Below are positions 11,848 through 23,210 of a stretch of DNA of 64,000 nt, piece by piece. Both the position numbers and the translations under genes were made by a program. A model generated the notes under the pieces. The model had not been told where the DNA came from. It did no database searches and saw only the letters and a list, made by a program, of their open reading frames with translations. The stretch is from Undaria pinnatifida (Eukaryota; Sar; Phaeophyceae; Laminariales; Alariaceae), in the NCBI GenBank assembly GCA_012845835.1, contig JABAKD010000029.1:9784231-9848230 (forward strand), written 5' to 3'. The number at the start of each line of letters is the position of its first letter. Positions within the stretch are counted from its first letter, which is position 1.

Positions 11848-12053
11848 CAGTGGGGGTCCCCCAATAAGGCGATATCCCTATATAAGGCGGTATATCTATA
11901 TAAGGCGGTGTCTCTATATAAGGCGGTCAAAATGACTTGGCGCTACCGGGGAACTGCACCCACAACCCGGCATGAACGAGGCGGCTTCCCTCAATAAGGC
12001 GGTCATATTGCTCTGGCCCCACCGCCTTACCGGGGGAGCCCTCCATAGTGCTG
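11848..12053. mobile_element. pogo/Tc1-like MITE (206 bp)
   Basis: TA dinucleotides flank both ends (11846-11847 and 12054-12055). The left end reads CAGTGGGGGTCCCCC; the right end is an imperfect inverted copy with a small insertion, and AAGGCGG lies inside both ends. The interior has tandem TATATAAGGCGGT-type units at 11878-11928. CAG ends with TA target sites are typical of Tc1/mariner-pogo elements. No transposase frame is present. Confidence 0.65.
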
Positions 12054-13518
12054 TAGTTGGGAACCCCCCCGCCTACTGCTGCAGCAGCCCCGGCGACTGC
12101 TTTTCCCGACACCGGTGTGATGCCCCTGAAATATCGTCCCTCTGCTTCGCTACTTTCACCCCGCGAGGTCCCAAAGGGGGGCTAACGCAACATCACAGGT
12201 CGAATCAAGCCGCTTTTTGTACTCTCGGGGAGGAGCATAACGTTTCTTGGAGTTCCGGCTGTCACATCATACTAACGTACTTTCCCGAAAGCTATTAAAT
12301 AATAGCTGCTATCCACGTGTCCTGGGTCAACGGTTACACGAGACCCCCTGTTGGGGCCCCGTTTATATCGACAAAAAAAACACACGAGATGCGTGCGACA
12401 TGATCAACCGTCGATAAAATGGGAAGAGCGAGAACCAGTACCGAGGATCAGCGTGCTGTGCGCATGCAGCACAGACGCGAGCTACGAGAGCGGTAGAGGT
12501 GCGCCGTTTTTTATTGTTCTGGGGCTCCCCACCAGCGGAGCTCTATGCCTTCTAAGGCAAACACTGACTTATGTTGGAAAAAATTCTACAGGGGCTCCCC
12601 GGTGAACACTCCCAATGGCCTGTATGCCACGATAAAACAAGAAAAAGAAAAAATAAATAATTAAAAGTTCCGACGATTTTGGGTTAAGGAGTCCGTCCCC
12701 CTTCAAGCAGAAAACGTTGCCGCCAAAGAGTGCTACCTCTATAACGTAGCACGCGTCTGCTTCTTCTTACTTTCCACTTCGGACACACCCCCTCCTCTAC
12801 CCCTGCAGCCCTAGCTGCTTCGCGTGGCCTATTCTGAAACCGTTACTTTTCGTTTTTCGACGTTTGGTTGAACGTTTTTTTCCCCCCCCAAAGGGGGTTA
12901 AGGTTATACATCCGTCAAAACTCCGCACCGTACAGCTCCGCGTCATTCATTTCGACTGTAGGTGTACTATTTTGACAACCGTCAAAATACCTCACAGACC
13001 CCGTATACATACCTCCGGATCATTCGCTTGGACGCTCATGAGACGGAAACACGCACAAAAAGGGCATGGGGGACACATACATGTCCACGTACACCGTAAA
13101 ACACGTTGCAGCTACGTAAACCCGTCGGTACAAAGAGCAGCAATGTATCCCACGTAACTTTTTCTGTAAACCGGCAAATTGCTGCACCGCATACCTCCAG
13201 CTCAATCGATTCGACGCCTCACACTGAAAACTCCCAACACGGGGTTAGGTAACAAAGGTACCGTAGAGATCTACAGCAATAAGTGTTTCTGCGTATCAGC
13301 ACTGGTCGAAAATGCAGTAAAGCGCTGCAATGTGTCCTAGGTAAACGCCTCTCGGCGAAAGCACCGCGCGGCACACACTCGGGTCAATCTTCGACGACCG
13401 TAGTTCTGGACTACTCTCAACAAGGGAGCGATGAACATACGTCAACATGTGCCGTAGAGTTCTCAAGTGTTCCAGCTATCATGCACCATTTGCCGTTCTT
13501 CACTGCTATTAATAGCGG
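12054..13518. other. Intergenic downstream of the methyltransferase gene
   Basis: It contains a fragment of the dispersed family with core CGACGATTTTGGGTTAAGGAG at about 12670-12752, plus short frames. No gene was recognised. Confidence 0.45.
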
Positions 13519-14253
13519 CTACGAGTACTTCGGCTGTACAACTTGTCTCCGCCGACTCCAAATGCAGAATATTCTCACGTCGGCTCCGTCACATTTTCCC
13601 GCTCGACCGTTGCTGGCTCTCCGCTCTTGTTCTGGATCAGCAGTGACGGCCACACGCGCAGCAGCAGGTCTAGCAGGAGCAGCAGCAGCAGGAGCAACAG
13701 AAGAAGCAGCAGGAGCAACAGAAGAAGCAGCAGGAGCAGCAGCGGGGGCAGCAGCAGGAGTAAAAGCAGCAGCAATAGCAGCAGCGCCACCACCGGCGCC
13801 ACCACCGGCACCACCACCAGCATCGGTACCAGCAACAGGAGCGGCGGTGGTAACAACGGTGGCGACAGCACCGCGCTCTCCGATCCCAAACGTCGTGGCC
13901 TCTTCGCATGAGGAGAAACCGGCGCGGGTGCTATCACCGACCACGCCGGAACTTCTAGAGGGGGAAGCCACTTTCTTTCTCGCGGCATCATGGTCGTCAC
14001 GGCCGGCAATTCCCCTCTTAGTCTCGTCGGCCACGTCGGCCATGTCGCGCAAGGCACCTCCACCGGGTAGAACACCCGGTGGACATGCCGCTGTCGGGTC
14101 TTCATGCACCCGTGCTGACGCCGCTGAGGTTAGAGGAGGAAGGTCCTCGCCTGGGGTCGGCTGCGAACCCTCGTCCTCTAGAACGTGAAAAAGTTCCCCC
14201 AGGCGGCGGAAGAACGTTTGGTCTTCGGGGTGTCGATGACGGTGGGCCATGAT
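13519..14253 (-). CDS. Terminal methyltransferase exon
   Basis: Starts after acceptor CCCACTGCGGCAG with IMAHRHRHPEDQTFFRRLGE, the family's C-terminal strand and helix. A tail rich in Ala, Gly and Ser follows, built partly on GCA/GGA repeats at 13660-13800, with a stop at 13519-13521. A further intron in the tail cannot be excluded. Confidence 0.75.
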   Translation of the reverse strand: MMAHRHRHPEDQTFFRRLGELFHVLEDEGSQPTPGEDLPPLTSAASARVHEDPTAACPPGVLPGGGALRDMADVADETKRGIAGRDDHDAARKKVASPSRSSGVVGDSTRAGFSSCEEATTFGIGERGAVATVVTTAAPVAGTDAGGGAGGGAGGGAAAIAAAFTPAAAPAAAPAASSVAPAASSVAPAAAAPARPAAARVAVTADPEQERRASNGRAGKCDGADVRIFCIWSRRRQVVQPKYS

Positions 14254-17200
14254 CTGCCGCAGTGGGACAACGCATTTTTGTTTTTTCAGAGTGAAACTTA
14301 TGTGACAATGCGGCCGGCGTGTGGTTACACTAAACGCACAGGGGATGCGCGAGGGACAAGCGAGTTGACGTTCATAATCTATACCAGATAGACGGCAACA
14401 GTCTACACTTGGCAGAGGAGAAAAAATAAAAATAATGCCCCAAAATTCCACACACCATCCACAAGGTCGAGTGCAAAAAAGAGCAGGGAGGCTGATAAAA
14501 CTCTCCGTAGTGTTCCATATTTGCGCGAAATTGGAATAGTTGTTTGGCCCTACAACCCACGTCCCACAAATTCTAGCTGAGTTAGAAAAGGAGGCGGATG
14601 TGAGGAAGCGATCGGCAACGGGGGAGTTAACTGGATCTTGACCGCGTGCCGTCTACACATCCTTAGCCACCAGGAGCTTGTGGTGTCCTGTTCGTTCGTA
14701 CATTTGGAAATTATACCAAACGGAGCTATCGATAGTCAAGAGATCCGCGCAGTGGCCAAAGGCAGGAGGGGGGGCATCAAACAAATGTGATTCATTGATA
14801 CCCCTCCCCGCGTGGAAAGACTCATGAGTCAAGCTTCCGTCTCAGATGAGCTTCGGGTCCTCTACGTAAGCGAGGTGGCGTTTCGTCAAGTACTGCGAAT
14901 GACCATTCAGTTTTACTTTTCGACACGCGCTTAAAACAACAACGGTGCCCGTGTTGGAGGATCGTCAAAAAACAAAGGCGTCAACCAGAGCAGTCACGCC
15001 CCTGGCCCACTGGCAACGCCTACGCACCAGACTTGCGAGCTTACCGCTATCACTCCCGGTCGCAAAACGTCCAGTAGGGTTTCCAGCAGAGGCTCGTACC
15101 CTTTCCCCAGCGAGAGGAACGCAAAAGCAGGCGGACGGCACGAGTGGAACGGTGCGGTCAACCATTTAGCGGCTTATTTATTATCTATCCCACGCTAGGG
15201 GTGCAGCAGATTCCAAGAAACTTTTGAGCTCCTAACGTGAGGAGCTAGCTGAATATCTCCAAGCCGAAACATGACTTCGAAGGCAATTGTTCGGGCAACT
15301 CGACCAACATTTATATGCGCTAGTCTCCAAAAAAACAAACGTACTTCGTATACTCGTAAAAACATCATACTAGCCGATAGTTTGACATTTGAGGAGCTCA
15401 ATCGGTCAAACGTTTAAATCGACAACTGCGACCCCTACAGTGGGATGACTCAAATACTCACCAAACGCACGAGAAGTGCGACTGCTTTTGAATCCTCTAG
15501 GAAGCGCAGTACGAGTACGAGTACTAGCATGCTGCGTGAGCGCCATACACAGCCTAACGCCGCCCATCGAACAAATCCCGCACCCAGCGGCCTGCCCGGG
15601 CTATTGCGTATCGCCGAGTCCGCCGAGTCCGCGTAGTCGTCATCTTTTTTCTACTGTGTTTTTCAACCCCGTGAAGTCCCGTATAGGGCTAATCTTGGAC
15701 ATGGACGGCGACCCAGACGCTTGATCAAGCTCACGCACGGTCGCACGACGGAGCGACACACAAGTATCTGCTTTGATTTCACGGCCCAGGTCACTACTTG
15801 GTCAACTTCGATTGTTCCACAACAATCTGCACTGCTGTCAACAAGGACTAACGCTGGAGGAACTTTACTGCGCTGCCCCCACACAACAAGGACCTCCGGC
15901 GTGTGTGTTTCTGCAGAGCTCTCCATCGTCATCGTCTTCTCGGTTGAAGAAATATCAGCCGCCGGACATAGTTGGCCGCTAAACATAAGCTGCTTCCTCA
16001 ACACCACGTATAAACCCTCTGCTAGACCTCTTCCCTCCGCTTGAGGTGGATGGTTCATTTGATGTTGATGACGCGACGGCGTGACAACAGGGGGCGGCCG
16101 ATATAATACCGCTGCTCGCTCGTACTTCTGCTCGGGTCTGGTGCATTTTTGGATAGTACCTTCCATTAAAGGTAGGTAACCCCGCGACACGAAAAACACA
16201 CTACATAGTCTGTCAAAAAACCGAGTAAACTCATGAAGCAAGATTCTATTTCTCTTCACGCTCGAAACGCACCTGCTGGGTCGTAAACGACGTCACTCAT
16301 CACCACCACCTCCGCCCCGAAATTGGTAACCTCGGGCGATGCCTCGCCCCATACAAGTGGCGCGGCCGTAACTGGAGCTGTCGGCCGGAGCACTGACACC
16401 AGGGGCGGCGGCCTTGGTAGCATCCGCGGCAGCGATAAATTGGAGCCACCATCAGCAGTAGCAGAGCCAAAAGTGCTGACTGTCGGGTCTTGAAATGTTG
16501 TCGCCTGCGCTGTACTTGTGGGTGGTGATGCTGCTGTGATTGCGGTTTCTCTGGCGATAGCAAAGACAGAGGTGTCGACTGCCTGGCCTGGAGATGTTGT
16601 CTGCGCTGCGCTTGTCGGTAGTGAGCTTGTTTCGCTCGCCGCTGCGATGATGTCCACCGCAGATGCTGGCCGCGCCGTATTCGAGGGTGATTCTACTGCC
16701 GGTGCCTCTGCAGATTCCAGCAAGGGTGGAGGTGGCAAATTAACTGGGAGGAGCGGGGGTGGTGATGCCGGCGTATCGACCGTCGATGGAGAGGAAGAGG
16801 AAGAAGGCGTGTTGGAGAAGTTCAGGGACACGTTGAGCCGGATCAGCTTTACAACGTCCTGCGCAAACAATTTCAGCACGGTGAAGAGGGGTTGGACGCC
16901 ACGGGCGAGCACCTGACAGAAACACAAGAGTCTTCGCGCTATTCGGCAGATACGCTTACGGGTTTTGTCTTCAGGTCAAGTTTCCGTTTCACCGTGAATA
17001 TTCTCAAGGAAAGAAAAAGCGGTCTTATCCGCCGTGACCGCGCTGTCAAAAACCACCAAAAAGCACAAGTGACTCTTTCAGCAGTTCAGGTTCAATATTG
17101 GCTGTGGGCATTTGAAGCCTACCCGTTCGGATCACATCTGCTCGTTCTTTCGTGGCAGGTGCATCGTCAGGGAGACACTATCATGCCTGAAAGAGAGAGA

Positions 17201-19749
17201 ACAAGGTCCGGGGGCGACTGCTTGTTAGCCCCGCGACACAAAGGACCCGACCGGCGCCACACGCAGTCAAAAACATAATGCAAGTATACAAGACAACACG
17301 AACACAGCATAATACCACAACTTTCCGTCCGCTAAGAAACACGTCGCATGTATCACAAGCCAACAAATAGCGCAAAGGCGCACTTCACAGGCCCAGAAGA
17401 GAAGGCGGCGCAACCGCCGGCGACAACCGCCTGTCGCTCGAAACGCACATCAAAATCGGTGGCGACCACAGCGGAAGCTCCCAGCAGGGCGCAGCAGACC
17501 GACACCAGCCCCGTCCCGGCACCCAGTTCCAGTACTCTTCTTCCCTCTATGATCCGCCTCGCGAACTGAGTCCCCCGCGACTGCGGGTCGGTCGAGGTTG
17601 CCACGCTTTCGGCGACAGCACCACCTTCTTCCGCATCATCTTCCCGACGGTCCCACCCGCTAGCGTTGCAAGCGGTTAAGCTCGCCCCTTGGCGTCTACC
17701 GGTTTCTTCTTGCCGGAGGCTTTTCTGTTTGGCTTGGTCGTTGACAAGGCCACCGCCGGCAGCTCCTAACGCCCTACCACCTTCGACGCTTACGAGGCAT
17801 GTCATCTCGTCATCATTGCTGCCGGTCGCGGTGGGAGGTGAAGCTACTGGTGATATGGACTGGTGGCGCGCGGTGGTGGTAGCGCCGACGACGGCAGCAG
17901 CAGCAACATCAGCAGCGACAGTAGCAGCAGATGCGGCCGCGACAGCAAAAGTGGCAGATGAGGGGGCCTTCGCGAGGTAGTCGCACAAGACGAAGGCCGA
18001 GTCCCAGACCTTGCCCCCGATTCCAAGCTGGCCCGGAGACTCCGCGACCAGCACCGTGCGTTCTTCAAGAGTCGTGTCCGTATGGCCGTCAGCGTCGCTG
18101 GGACAGCTGCCGTTGCTGTCGTCACCGCCACGACAGTGATGACCACCACCGCATCCACCAACAACCTCAGAGCGCTCTGGAGACCCTTGACGGTCTTCCT
18201 TGCTGGTCCGTTGGCAAGGCGCTCTGTCGGAATGGCCACGTCCTCTGCTGTTGCCACGTACACCGGCTAACCGCCGGTGTCGCGATGAAACTGCGCCGGT
18301 GGCCGCCGGCGCCGACTTGAAGACGACTTCGCGGCAGCCTATTGCTCCCGCGTCAAAGGCGTTGGCGGCCAAAGCGCGGTGCTCGGGCGATCGGATTCCC
18401 GCCCCTTGTTCGACCTGCGAGTGGGGTGTATGTTTCGTACTGGCGTAGGCCTCAGAGACGGCAATGGGAAGAGAAAGCACAGGCACCACCTGAAACAGTC
18501 AAACGTGAGAGAAGATGGTCGCGCGGACGAGGGCGGGAGGGAGGGGTGGAGGAGGCGCGTGAAGAACCGCATGGACAGCAGGTGTGAAATGTGGAGTTCC
18601 TCTTGAAAAAGTGTTTGTTCATACTGTAACGCTGCATGTTTCAGATAGCAATCAACGGGACGCGCATTGCCAACCGGAGTGGAGCAACCCAACCTGAAAC
18701 ACTTTAATTTTGCACCACCTTCTCGCGGAAACATAAGCCTTTTGGAATGCACTCCGTTTTTGATGGTAAACTACATGGAATAGCGTGGCATGTTTTCAGT
18801 AGTAAAAAAGGTTGAAGTTTTGCCTGCGAATCAGGTGGGATAAGCAGTGTGTTTCCAATTCCCCCTCGATCAAACACAACGGCTGACGGTCTAGGTTTGA
18901 CCTCATAACGCCCCAACTATACGTAGTATGCTAGGTTTGGTGTGGGGAATCCCTTGACGGACCAGTCAGTCAAAGTTCAACAGTGTCGTCAACCGGAAAA
19001 TTGTTGTTGTTGTTATTACACGGCCTCATCGCCATAACCACGCCCGTGGTTCCAGGACAGGCTCCAGTGACTCTGCGGAAGCACTCCCCAGGAAAAGGTA
19101 AATCAAGCCAAAAACTGGTTATACACATATCGTATATAGCTTAATTGTATCCCTCCGCCATCTAGGGGGCGCAATCGCGCTACCCTCACCCGCCGACCGA
19201 GCAGCGCTATGGCTTCATCCTCCACCAAGGACACCCTCAGCAGCATAAGCGAAGGCCAATCCCGAGTTGCGCCGCCACCGACGCCAGGCTCCGACACCAT
19301 CTGCCCGACGCGGCTGGAATTTTCCGAGAAACCTTCCTCGGGGCTGACGCTCTCCGAGATACGTTCTTGCCAGAGACATCTTTCGGTGCCGGCACTTTCT
19401 AAAAAGCATTCTTTCGGCGCGCCGTCAACGCCGCAAACACTCGCGCGGTCGCTGCTTCTGCCCGGCGCGGCCACGAAGCGAGCACGCAGCGTCACCTTGC
19501 CCTCCGGACCGAGGGCAATCTCTCCGTCGGTCTCGACAATCCATCGCAAGCTCCCGTCGCGCATCGCCGTCCTCGCTGGTGGTCCTCCATTTTCTTCCCC
19601 GAAACGTTGCGCCGGTTCTCTTCCTCCACCAGCTGACCGCACGGAGGTAGTGGAGGGGGGTGACGCCGCCTGGGGGCCGCAGAAGCACGCCAGCGTTCGA
19701 GCGCTGTCCTGAGTCGGCTGGCACTCGGCCTCGCTTCGGCCGCCGAAAC
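13519..19749 (-). CDS. METTL21-like protein methyltransferase (Methyltransf_16), multi-exon
   Basis: A predicted SAM-dependent methyltransferase of the family that methylates lysines on other proteins. The proposed join is 19749-19190 (probable), 18489-17449, 16912-16273, 15100-15045 and 14253-13519. Every junction has GT/AG borders and consistent phase (0, 0, 1, 0). In order the protein shows GGKVWDSAFVL, the SAM-binding VLELGAGTGL and ATDFD, then PLVWGE, SDVVYDPAG, YEPLLETLLDVL and AHRHRHPED. All are expected in order in this family. Members are usually about 200-250 residues. Here long Ala/Ser/Thr/Pro-rich inserts split the core and a ~210-residue tail follows, giving over 820 residues. 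The translation start was not found: 18489 begins with GTG directly after an acceptor, so at least one upstream exon exists. The physiological substrate cannot be inferred. Confidence 0.82.
15045..15100 (-). CDS. 56-nt methyltransferase exon
   Basis: Acceptor GGGGAAAG and donor GTAAGC enclose two bases that complete the split Gly codon, then exactly 18 codons reading YEPLLETLLDVLRPGVIA. This is the helix expected between DVVYDPAG and AHRHRHPED in Methyltransf_16 proteins, so its identity is strong despite its size. Confidence 0.85.
15188..15445. mobile_element. MITE family A, copy 2 (258 bp)
   Basis: Ends TCCCACGCTAGGGGT and ACCCCTACAGTGGGA are inverted repeats matching copy 1 at 11586-11839. 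It lies inside the intron between the second and third mapped core exons of the methyltransferase gene. Confidence 0.75.
16273..16912 (-). CDS. Methyltransferase exon with WG and DVVYDP motifs
   Basis: Acceptor TTTCTGTCAG ends at 16913; the donor GTGCGT starts at 16272. It encodes VLARGVQPLF...IRLNVSLN, continuing the strand after ATDFD. A ~140-residue Ser/Thr/Pro/Ala-rich insert follows, then PLVWGE and MSDVVYDPAG. Exon length 640 nt leaves one base of the final Gly codon. Confidence 0.8.
17449..18489 (-). CDS. Methyltransferase exon with SAM-binding motif
   Basis: Starts after a strong acceptor (GTTTGACTGTTTCAG) and ends at a GTGCGT donor after the codons for ATDFD. GGKVWDSAFVLCDYL and VLELGAGTGL are separated by a ~100-residue Ala-rich insert. 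The glycine-rich loop and acidic ATD end are the cofactor pocket of this fold. Opposite-strand open frames here are composition shadows. Confidence 0.8.
19190..19749 (-). CDS. Probable upstream exon of the methyltransferase gene
   Basis: 560 nt between an acceptor (TGTCTGTTCAG, ending at 19750) and a donor (GTGAGG, at 19189), open throughout one frame. It ends in phase 0, which matches the phase-0 start at 18489 after a 700-bp intron. It encodes RWIVETDGEIALGPEGKVTL and later LMLLRVSLVEDEAIALLGRR. No domain is recognised in it, and the other minus frames are also partly open, so gene membership rests on splice fit. Confidence 0.5.
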
Positions 19750-20020
19750 CTGAACAGACACCATTGCACAGAGGGGGGGGGTTACCGTCGAGAAGTGGGA
19801 GGCTTGTTGGCCTGTGAATTGGCCGCCTGTAAGTCGCTAACGATACAGCAGGTTGGCTACGAATTATCCGCTGCGGGGAAATTTTTCGGAGTTCCGCGTC
19901 TATGAATCTGAACAGGCGCGTTTGTCGCTCGACGTGTGATGTTTGACGGTAATGTCTACGTTTCAGCTTTTTTTCCGTAGTTCGTTTTTTTATCCCCCCA
20001 CCGCCACCCAGGAGAAACAC

Positions 20021-21798
20021 TTACAGATGTACGGGGGGCTGAGGGAAAATATTGGAATGAAAACGTATTTGCACGGCCCAATGGACAACGCGAAAAGCTG
20101 AAACTGCGATTTCGTGTAGGGAACCTGGACCTACCAGAAATAAGATAGAGATATACCAGTAGTCGGGAGGAGGAAGGTATGGATACACACATGTGCCCGT
20201 GTGGCACAACAATAGAGAGTAGGACTCAGATCGTAGGAGAATATGAAAAATACAAGGAGGAAAGGGATGTGTTAGAGGAGGAGACGAGGAAATAAGACGA
20301 ATGTGACATGGAGGAGTTTGGTAGACTAGAGAGTAGCGAGAACACGATCGCTATCCTGGGAGATGGATGGTGGCCACGGCCGCGAAACAGGACGGGGATA
20401 GGATAAGCAAGCAGCTTTTATCTAGCATATGGAAAAAGCGTAATGAGCGCCCAAACGTTGGAGCTGTCTTTAGTAGGAGTAGGAACGGTGCTACGTCTCG
20501 AAAGGGATGCGTGGTCAATGGTCAAATGACTAAGGCAAGCAACACATAGGTACCCCCCCCCCCCCCCCCGTCTGCCACCCAAGTAACATCCGGCCGTGAA
20601 GCCCAGACAACTTGCAACAGTCCCAGCGATGCTAACCTGAACAAAGACCACCAACCATGGGAGACCTGGAGGGCACAAAAAGCGCGAGCCACTGCACCGC
20701 CTACAAAAAAGCTTGGGATTTTGATCGCCGCTTACGGTTTAATCCGTGCGTTGAAAAGGCGAGTGCTGCACACGTGGGGCACTGTGCGGGGGGGGATATA
20801 ACATATGAGTGAAACCCCTGCCGGAAAAAACGCGGTGAATTTGGGATCAAAAGCTGCCCCCCCCAGGGCCGAGCGCGGATTTTCTGTGGGTCTAAGTGCG
20901 ACTTGTGGGCCACTAGCGAAGTGCTCAATTTGGTTGAGGCCGAGGCCTACCAGTAGAATCTAGGCGCGGGATTGTTCCGGTCTGCATTTCTGCCTCTTGC
21001 TGCTCTTCTGCCCCTTGCTGCTCTTCTTCCTTTCTTCGAGTCAAGACACGCGTGCCAAATCAGAAGACAAACCACACAACCGTTTCGCTGAGCAAACAAA
21101 ATAAGTGTCGCTTTCACGATAAGAAAGCAGGTGCGGACACAGAAGTCGCAAACGTTGAAATGGTGTCATGTGATTCTCGAGACTCGGAAGACCTCGTAAT
21201 GCATGCACTGATTAACCTCGTTAGGAGTGTTTTGGGATAAACACTACTTGAATTTACTGTGGGATCATTTTTGCAGAGGTAAAGAAGTTCATTTAGTAAA
21301 ATCCGATATCTGTCACCGCATCACCTTGCAGATCTCGCGTCTCAACGATAACCCTCAACCTTGAGGCGACTGTCTCCTCGCCCAGCGCAGCCTCCACCGC
21401 CTCCCCCGCCTCCCCCCGACACAACGAAAAAGGGGCAGGCGAGGGAGCGGAAGGAGCACAAGGGCGACAGGAGGGACCACACGAACAAGAACAAGACGAA
21501 CAAGACGAACAAGAAGGACACGAAGAACGAGAAGCACAAGGAGGAGCCGGTAGCGGTTTCTTCCTCTGGGTCGGCCCCGTCATCGAGGTGGGTTTGGAGA
21601 AGTCGCTTCTCCTCCACAGGCCAAACTCGTTGGACAGCCCCACCGACAGCGTAAACCACGCTCCCGGGCAGCACTGTGGCCAACACAGGGACGCAAGAAG
21701 CATTAAACAGCGCATCGGACGCGGTGCACGACGTAAAAAAGGAGAGAGTCTTACGGGTGAAGGGGTGGGGCATGAAAGAGCCAAAGACACGGTACGGT
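20021..21798. other. Upstream region, no gene resolved
   Basis: It should hold the 5' end of the methyltransferase gene, but no convincing ATG exon was found. At 20488-20548 is a dispersed repeat (GGATGCGTGGTCAATGGTCA) also present at 26120-26175. A poly-C run is at 20554-20569. Open frames at 21340-21800 are low-complexity. Confidence 0.4.
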
Positions 21799-22022
21799 AG
21801 TATCATACCCTATTTTCACCGGGAGGTTTGGGTCACTCGCCCGATTGACGCTGTACCTCACTGCACAAAAGTCTACAGGCGAATCTGTTTGGCGCAGCCT
21901 AGCTAACCATAGTGTCATACCATATTTTCACCGGGGGGGTTGGGTCACTCGCCCGATTGACGCTGTACCTCACTGCACAAAGTCTACAGGCGAATCTGTT
22001 TGGCGCAGCCTAGCTAACCATT
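21799..22022. repeat. Tandem duplication, ~112 bp x 2
   Basis: Both units contain TATTTTCACCGGG, CACTCGCCCGATTGACGCTG and GGCGCAGCCTAGCTAACCAT with few differences. An inverted pair around GATCACTCGTGG / CCACGAGTGACC follows at about 22089-22145. Confidence 0.85.
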
Positions 22023-23052
22023 CCACGGCGTTGTTATATCGCAAAAACACACACACACCAAACACGAAGGCCGCGAAGGAACAGGGGGATCACTCGTGGA
22101 AGTGAGCCCGACCCACTGAAAACAGAGGCCCCCACGAGTGACCCCCACACCGTGGCCTGGATGAAAGTTGGGAGAAGAAAAGAGCTGGAAAACGCGGGAC
22201 ATCCATCCATTACGAGAGAGCTTGTCGGGGGAAGAGACGGGCGGGCACGCGCGTCTGGGGAAGGAGAGGGGTGGAAGGGCTCAACACCTCGGACGGGTCA
22301 CCGATCCCTACTTGATGTATAGTAGATATTTCAGGGAAAATCTGTATGGCCTAGCTCATGTTACCCGGTGGGAGCCGTGCGATCTGTATGGTCTAGCACA
22401 TGTTCCCTGGGTTGGACGTGTACTCTGTAGATTCAGATACAGCATAACATATCATAACGGAAGATATAGGATGAACTGCAGACGATTTACTGTAGATCGT
22501 GATCTGTCGGAGGTGAAGTGTTCCGAACGTGACATTCTCGGGGAATTTTATCGTGTGGACTCCGAGAGGGGTGTAAATCGCTATCTTTTTACGCAACGAC
22601 ATGAACACACCGAGCGTCCTAACTCTCCATTCTATAGCAGAGGAATATCACTCTGTTCGGATTTTGTAAGCACCGTACATGTTCTACTAGCGGCGCAAAA
22701 ACGGGCTGATCTCTCCGTGTACATATAGAGTGGCACGAGTTGTATGGTCACAGACTATAAAAGACAATGAAAAGTGCCGGTGGTCGAAGAGGCGCATTCT
22801 CGCGGCGCTAAGAAGCGTGGTACGATTGGGGTGCACTAGCACTTTTTGTGGCTCTTTTTTTTTTCCGAATGACGGAGCTCCTTAACAATATTGCCAGCAT
22901 GCCGTTCGTTCATGTTTTGGAGACATTTTCCAAAAACTATTTCCAAATGCGTCAGCTGTCAAGAGTTCCATTAATTTAGGGTCGGTACTCATCTTTGCAA
23001 GCCGCATGATGCGCCGTCCGCTCGTTTTTGCAGGTGTATTATAATAAGTATT
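22023..23052. other. Intergenic, no gene recognised
   Basis: One AT-rich open stretch (22168-22728) has no ATG start and no family resemblance. A fragment of the TGACGGAGCTCCTTAAC dispersed family is at about 22865-22890. Confidence 0.4.
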
Positions 23053-23054
23053 AA

Positions 23055-23121
<67 letters not shown>
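23053..23121. repeat. (GTT)n microsatellite
   Basis: About 22 uninterrupted GTT/TTG triplets. Confidence 0.97.
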
Positions 23122-23122
<1 letters not shown>

Positions 23123-23210
23123 TTAATACCAGTATAGATTACTTCTACATGTGGACGTTGCCCTACAACGCATGCAACGGTAAAAGTACCACTTCATTTT
23201 TTCTGGGCCG

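Noticed and set aside
13283-14188. Plus-strand 301-codon open frame
   Set aside because: It is opposite the methyltransferase terminal exon, whose family motifs and splice borders are on the minus strand; GCA repeats keep both strands open.
16256-16272. Extending the methyltransferase exon to the stop at 16256
   Set aside because: The GTGCGT donor at 16272 and the in-phase continuation YEPLL at 15100 explain the family motif order better.
21342-21806. Minus-strand hydrophobic frame (FLFVLFVLFLFVW) as a membrane protein
   Set aside because: It arises from an AACAAGA-type low-complexity tract; no ATG-supported exon or second conserved segment.
22168-22728. 186-codon open frame
   Set aside because: Begins with TTG and has no ATG near the start; no family resemblance and no splice borders tying it to a gene.
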